DNA of 7,790 bases, taken from the NCBI GenBank assembly GCA_937876385.1, contig CALFHQ010000494.1:1-7790 (forward strand). Reading direction: 5' to 3'. Of the stretch, positions 7,457 through 7,790 are shown in pieces. Source of the stretch: an uncultured Pseudomonadota bacterium (GTDB lineage Bacteria; Myxococcota_A; UBA9042; CAIXZC01). Under the pieces are notes generated by a model. That model made no database searches. It was not told the DNA's origin and was given only the letters and a program-made list of their open reading frames with translations. Within the stretch, counting starts at the first letter, position 1. Each line of letters opens with the position of its first letter. Made by a program: the position numbers and the translations under genes.

Positions 7457-7489
7457 CCGGTGACGGGCCGGCTATGGTACCATCACCGG
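7457..7489. promoter_or_regulatory. Nested inverted repeat, candidate operator
   Basis: Between the divergent genes, CCGGTGA (7457-7463) and TCACCGG (7483-7489) form a perfect 7-bp inverted repeat with a 19-base spacer. A perfect 10-bp palindrome, ATGGTACCAT (7474-7483), overlaps its right arm by one base, and a 6-bp palindrome GCCGGC (7467-7472) sits in the spacer. It lies about 20 bases upstream of the start of the rightward gene and about 25 bases upstream of the -35 of the leftward operon. It could be a repressor site or an mRNA stem-loop. There is no T-run, so a terminator is unlikely. Confidence 0.4.
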
Positions 7490-7507
7490 CGGACAATCGG
7501 AGGACCC

Positions 7508-7790
7508 ATGGACACCTCGCTGGACAAATCACTGCAGGAAGTAATCGCAAACATGGGATGGCACTCCGCCCCCTTTGAGGTGGACTCGGCGGTGATAAAG
7601 GTCCGATGCAGGAAGGAACTCGACGACCAGACCACTGAACTTCGGATAGAACGCCACCGCCCCGGAGGAAAAGCCTGGCACACAGGCTCGTGGTTCCTCC
7701 TGTCTTACCGATCGAAAACACTGCAAGAAACCGATGTCCTGCTCCTGCAGAAGGTGGCTGACTGCTTAGACCAGGTTCCAGACGACGTTG
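7508..7790 (+). CDS. Unrecognised protein, 5' part only
   Basis: An open frame starts at ATG 7508, 4 bases after GGAGG (7499-7503), and runs without a stop to the window edge, giving 94 codons. The visible product is soluble and mixed in charge, with no signal peptide or membrane helix. It alternates strand-like and helix-like stretches: helix 4-16, strands around 23-48 (VIKVRC, TELRIER), a GGKAW turn, a strand SWFLLSYR and a helix TLQETDVLLLQKVADCL. I recognise no family. Its codon use resembles the plus-strand genes, and it is divergent from the membrane protein operon. Antisense frames over this stretch have no comparable ribosome binding site and are rejected. Confidence 0.7.
   Translation, partial: MDTSLDKSLQEVIANMGWHSAPFEVDSAVIKVRCRKELDDQTTELRIERHRPGGKAWHTGSWFLLSYRSKTLQETDVLLLQKVADCLDQVPDDV

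Noticed and set aside
7428..7726. Minus-strand open frames near the right edge
   Set aside because: They overlap the start region of a plus-strand frame with a good GGAGG site and show no protein-like features.

Overview
The window suggests a chromosome of a predatory or multicellular-type 'deltaproteobacterial' lineage (Myxococcota or Bradymonadota-like). The clues are a moderately high GC content, long lipoproteins built from cadherin-like and PPC repeats, a PEGA-type lipoprotein with C-terminal membrane hairpin, and a eukaryote-like cysteine-rich module. This placement rests on domain style, not on a marker gene. No RNA genes, mobile elements, CRISPR arrays or insertion sequences were seen. 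Coding density is very high, and only about 20 bp and 130 bp are non-coding between genes.

Left part (54-3550, + strand): two genes joined by an ATGA stop/start overlap. The first encodes a 736-residue surface lipoprotein: lipobox, three cadherin-like Ig repeats, three PPC-type beta-sandwich domains and a C-terminal somatomedin-B-like cysteine knot. The second encodes a 429-residue envelope protein with an atypical lipobox, a helical N-terminal region, a PEGA-like domain and two C-terminal transmembrane helices. They are probably translated together and may work as a cell-surface pair.

Middle and right part (3571-7378, - strand): a tight three-gene operon converging on the first pair, with only 20 bp between the two stop codons. 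In transcription order it encodes a large polytopic membrane protein (GT-C-like fold, about 14 helices plus a soluble C-terminal domain), a type I phosphoribosyltransferase-like protein with a roughly 100-residue C-terminal extension, and a uridine phosphorylase-family nucleoside phosphorylase. The genes overlap by 22 and 4 bp. A good sigma70-like promoter (TTGTGA-17-TAGAAT) lies just upstream. The last two enzymes could together turn a nucleoside into a base and then a nucleotide; the link to the membrane protein is not explained by known salvage pathways and is the most interesting part of the window.

Right end (7508-7790, + strand): the first 94 codons of an unrecognised protein running off the window, divergent from the operon. 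The shared intergenic region holds a nested palindrome that may be an operator.
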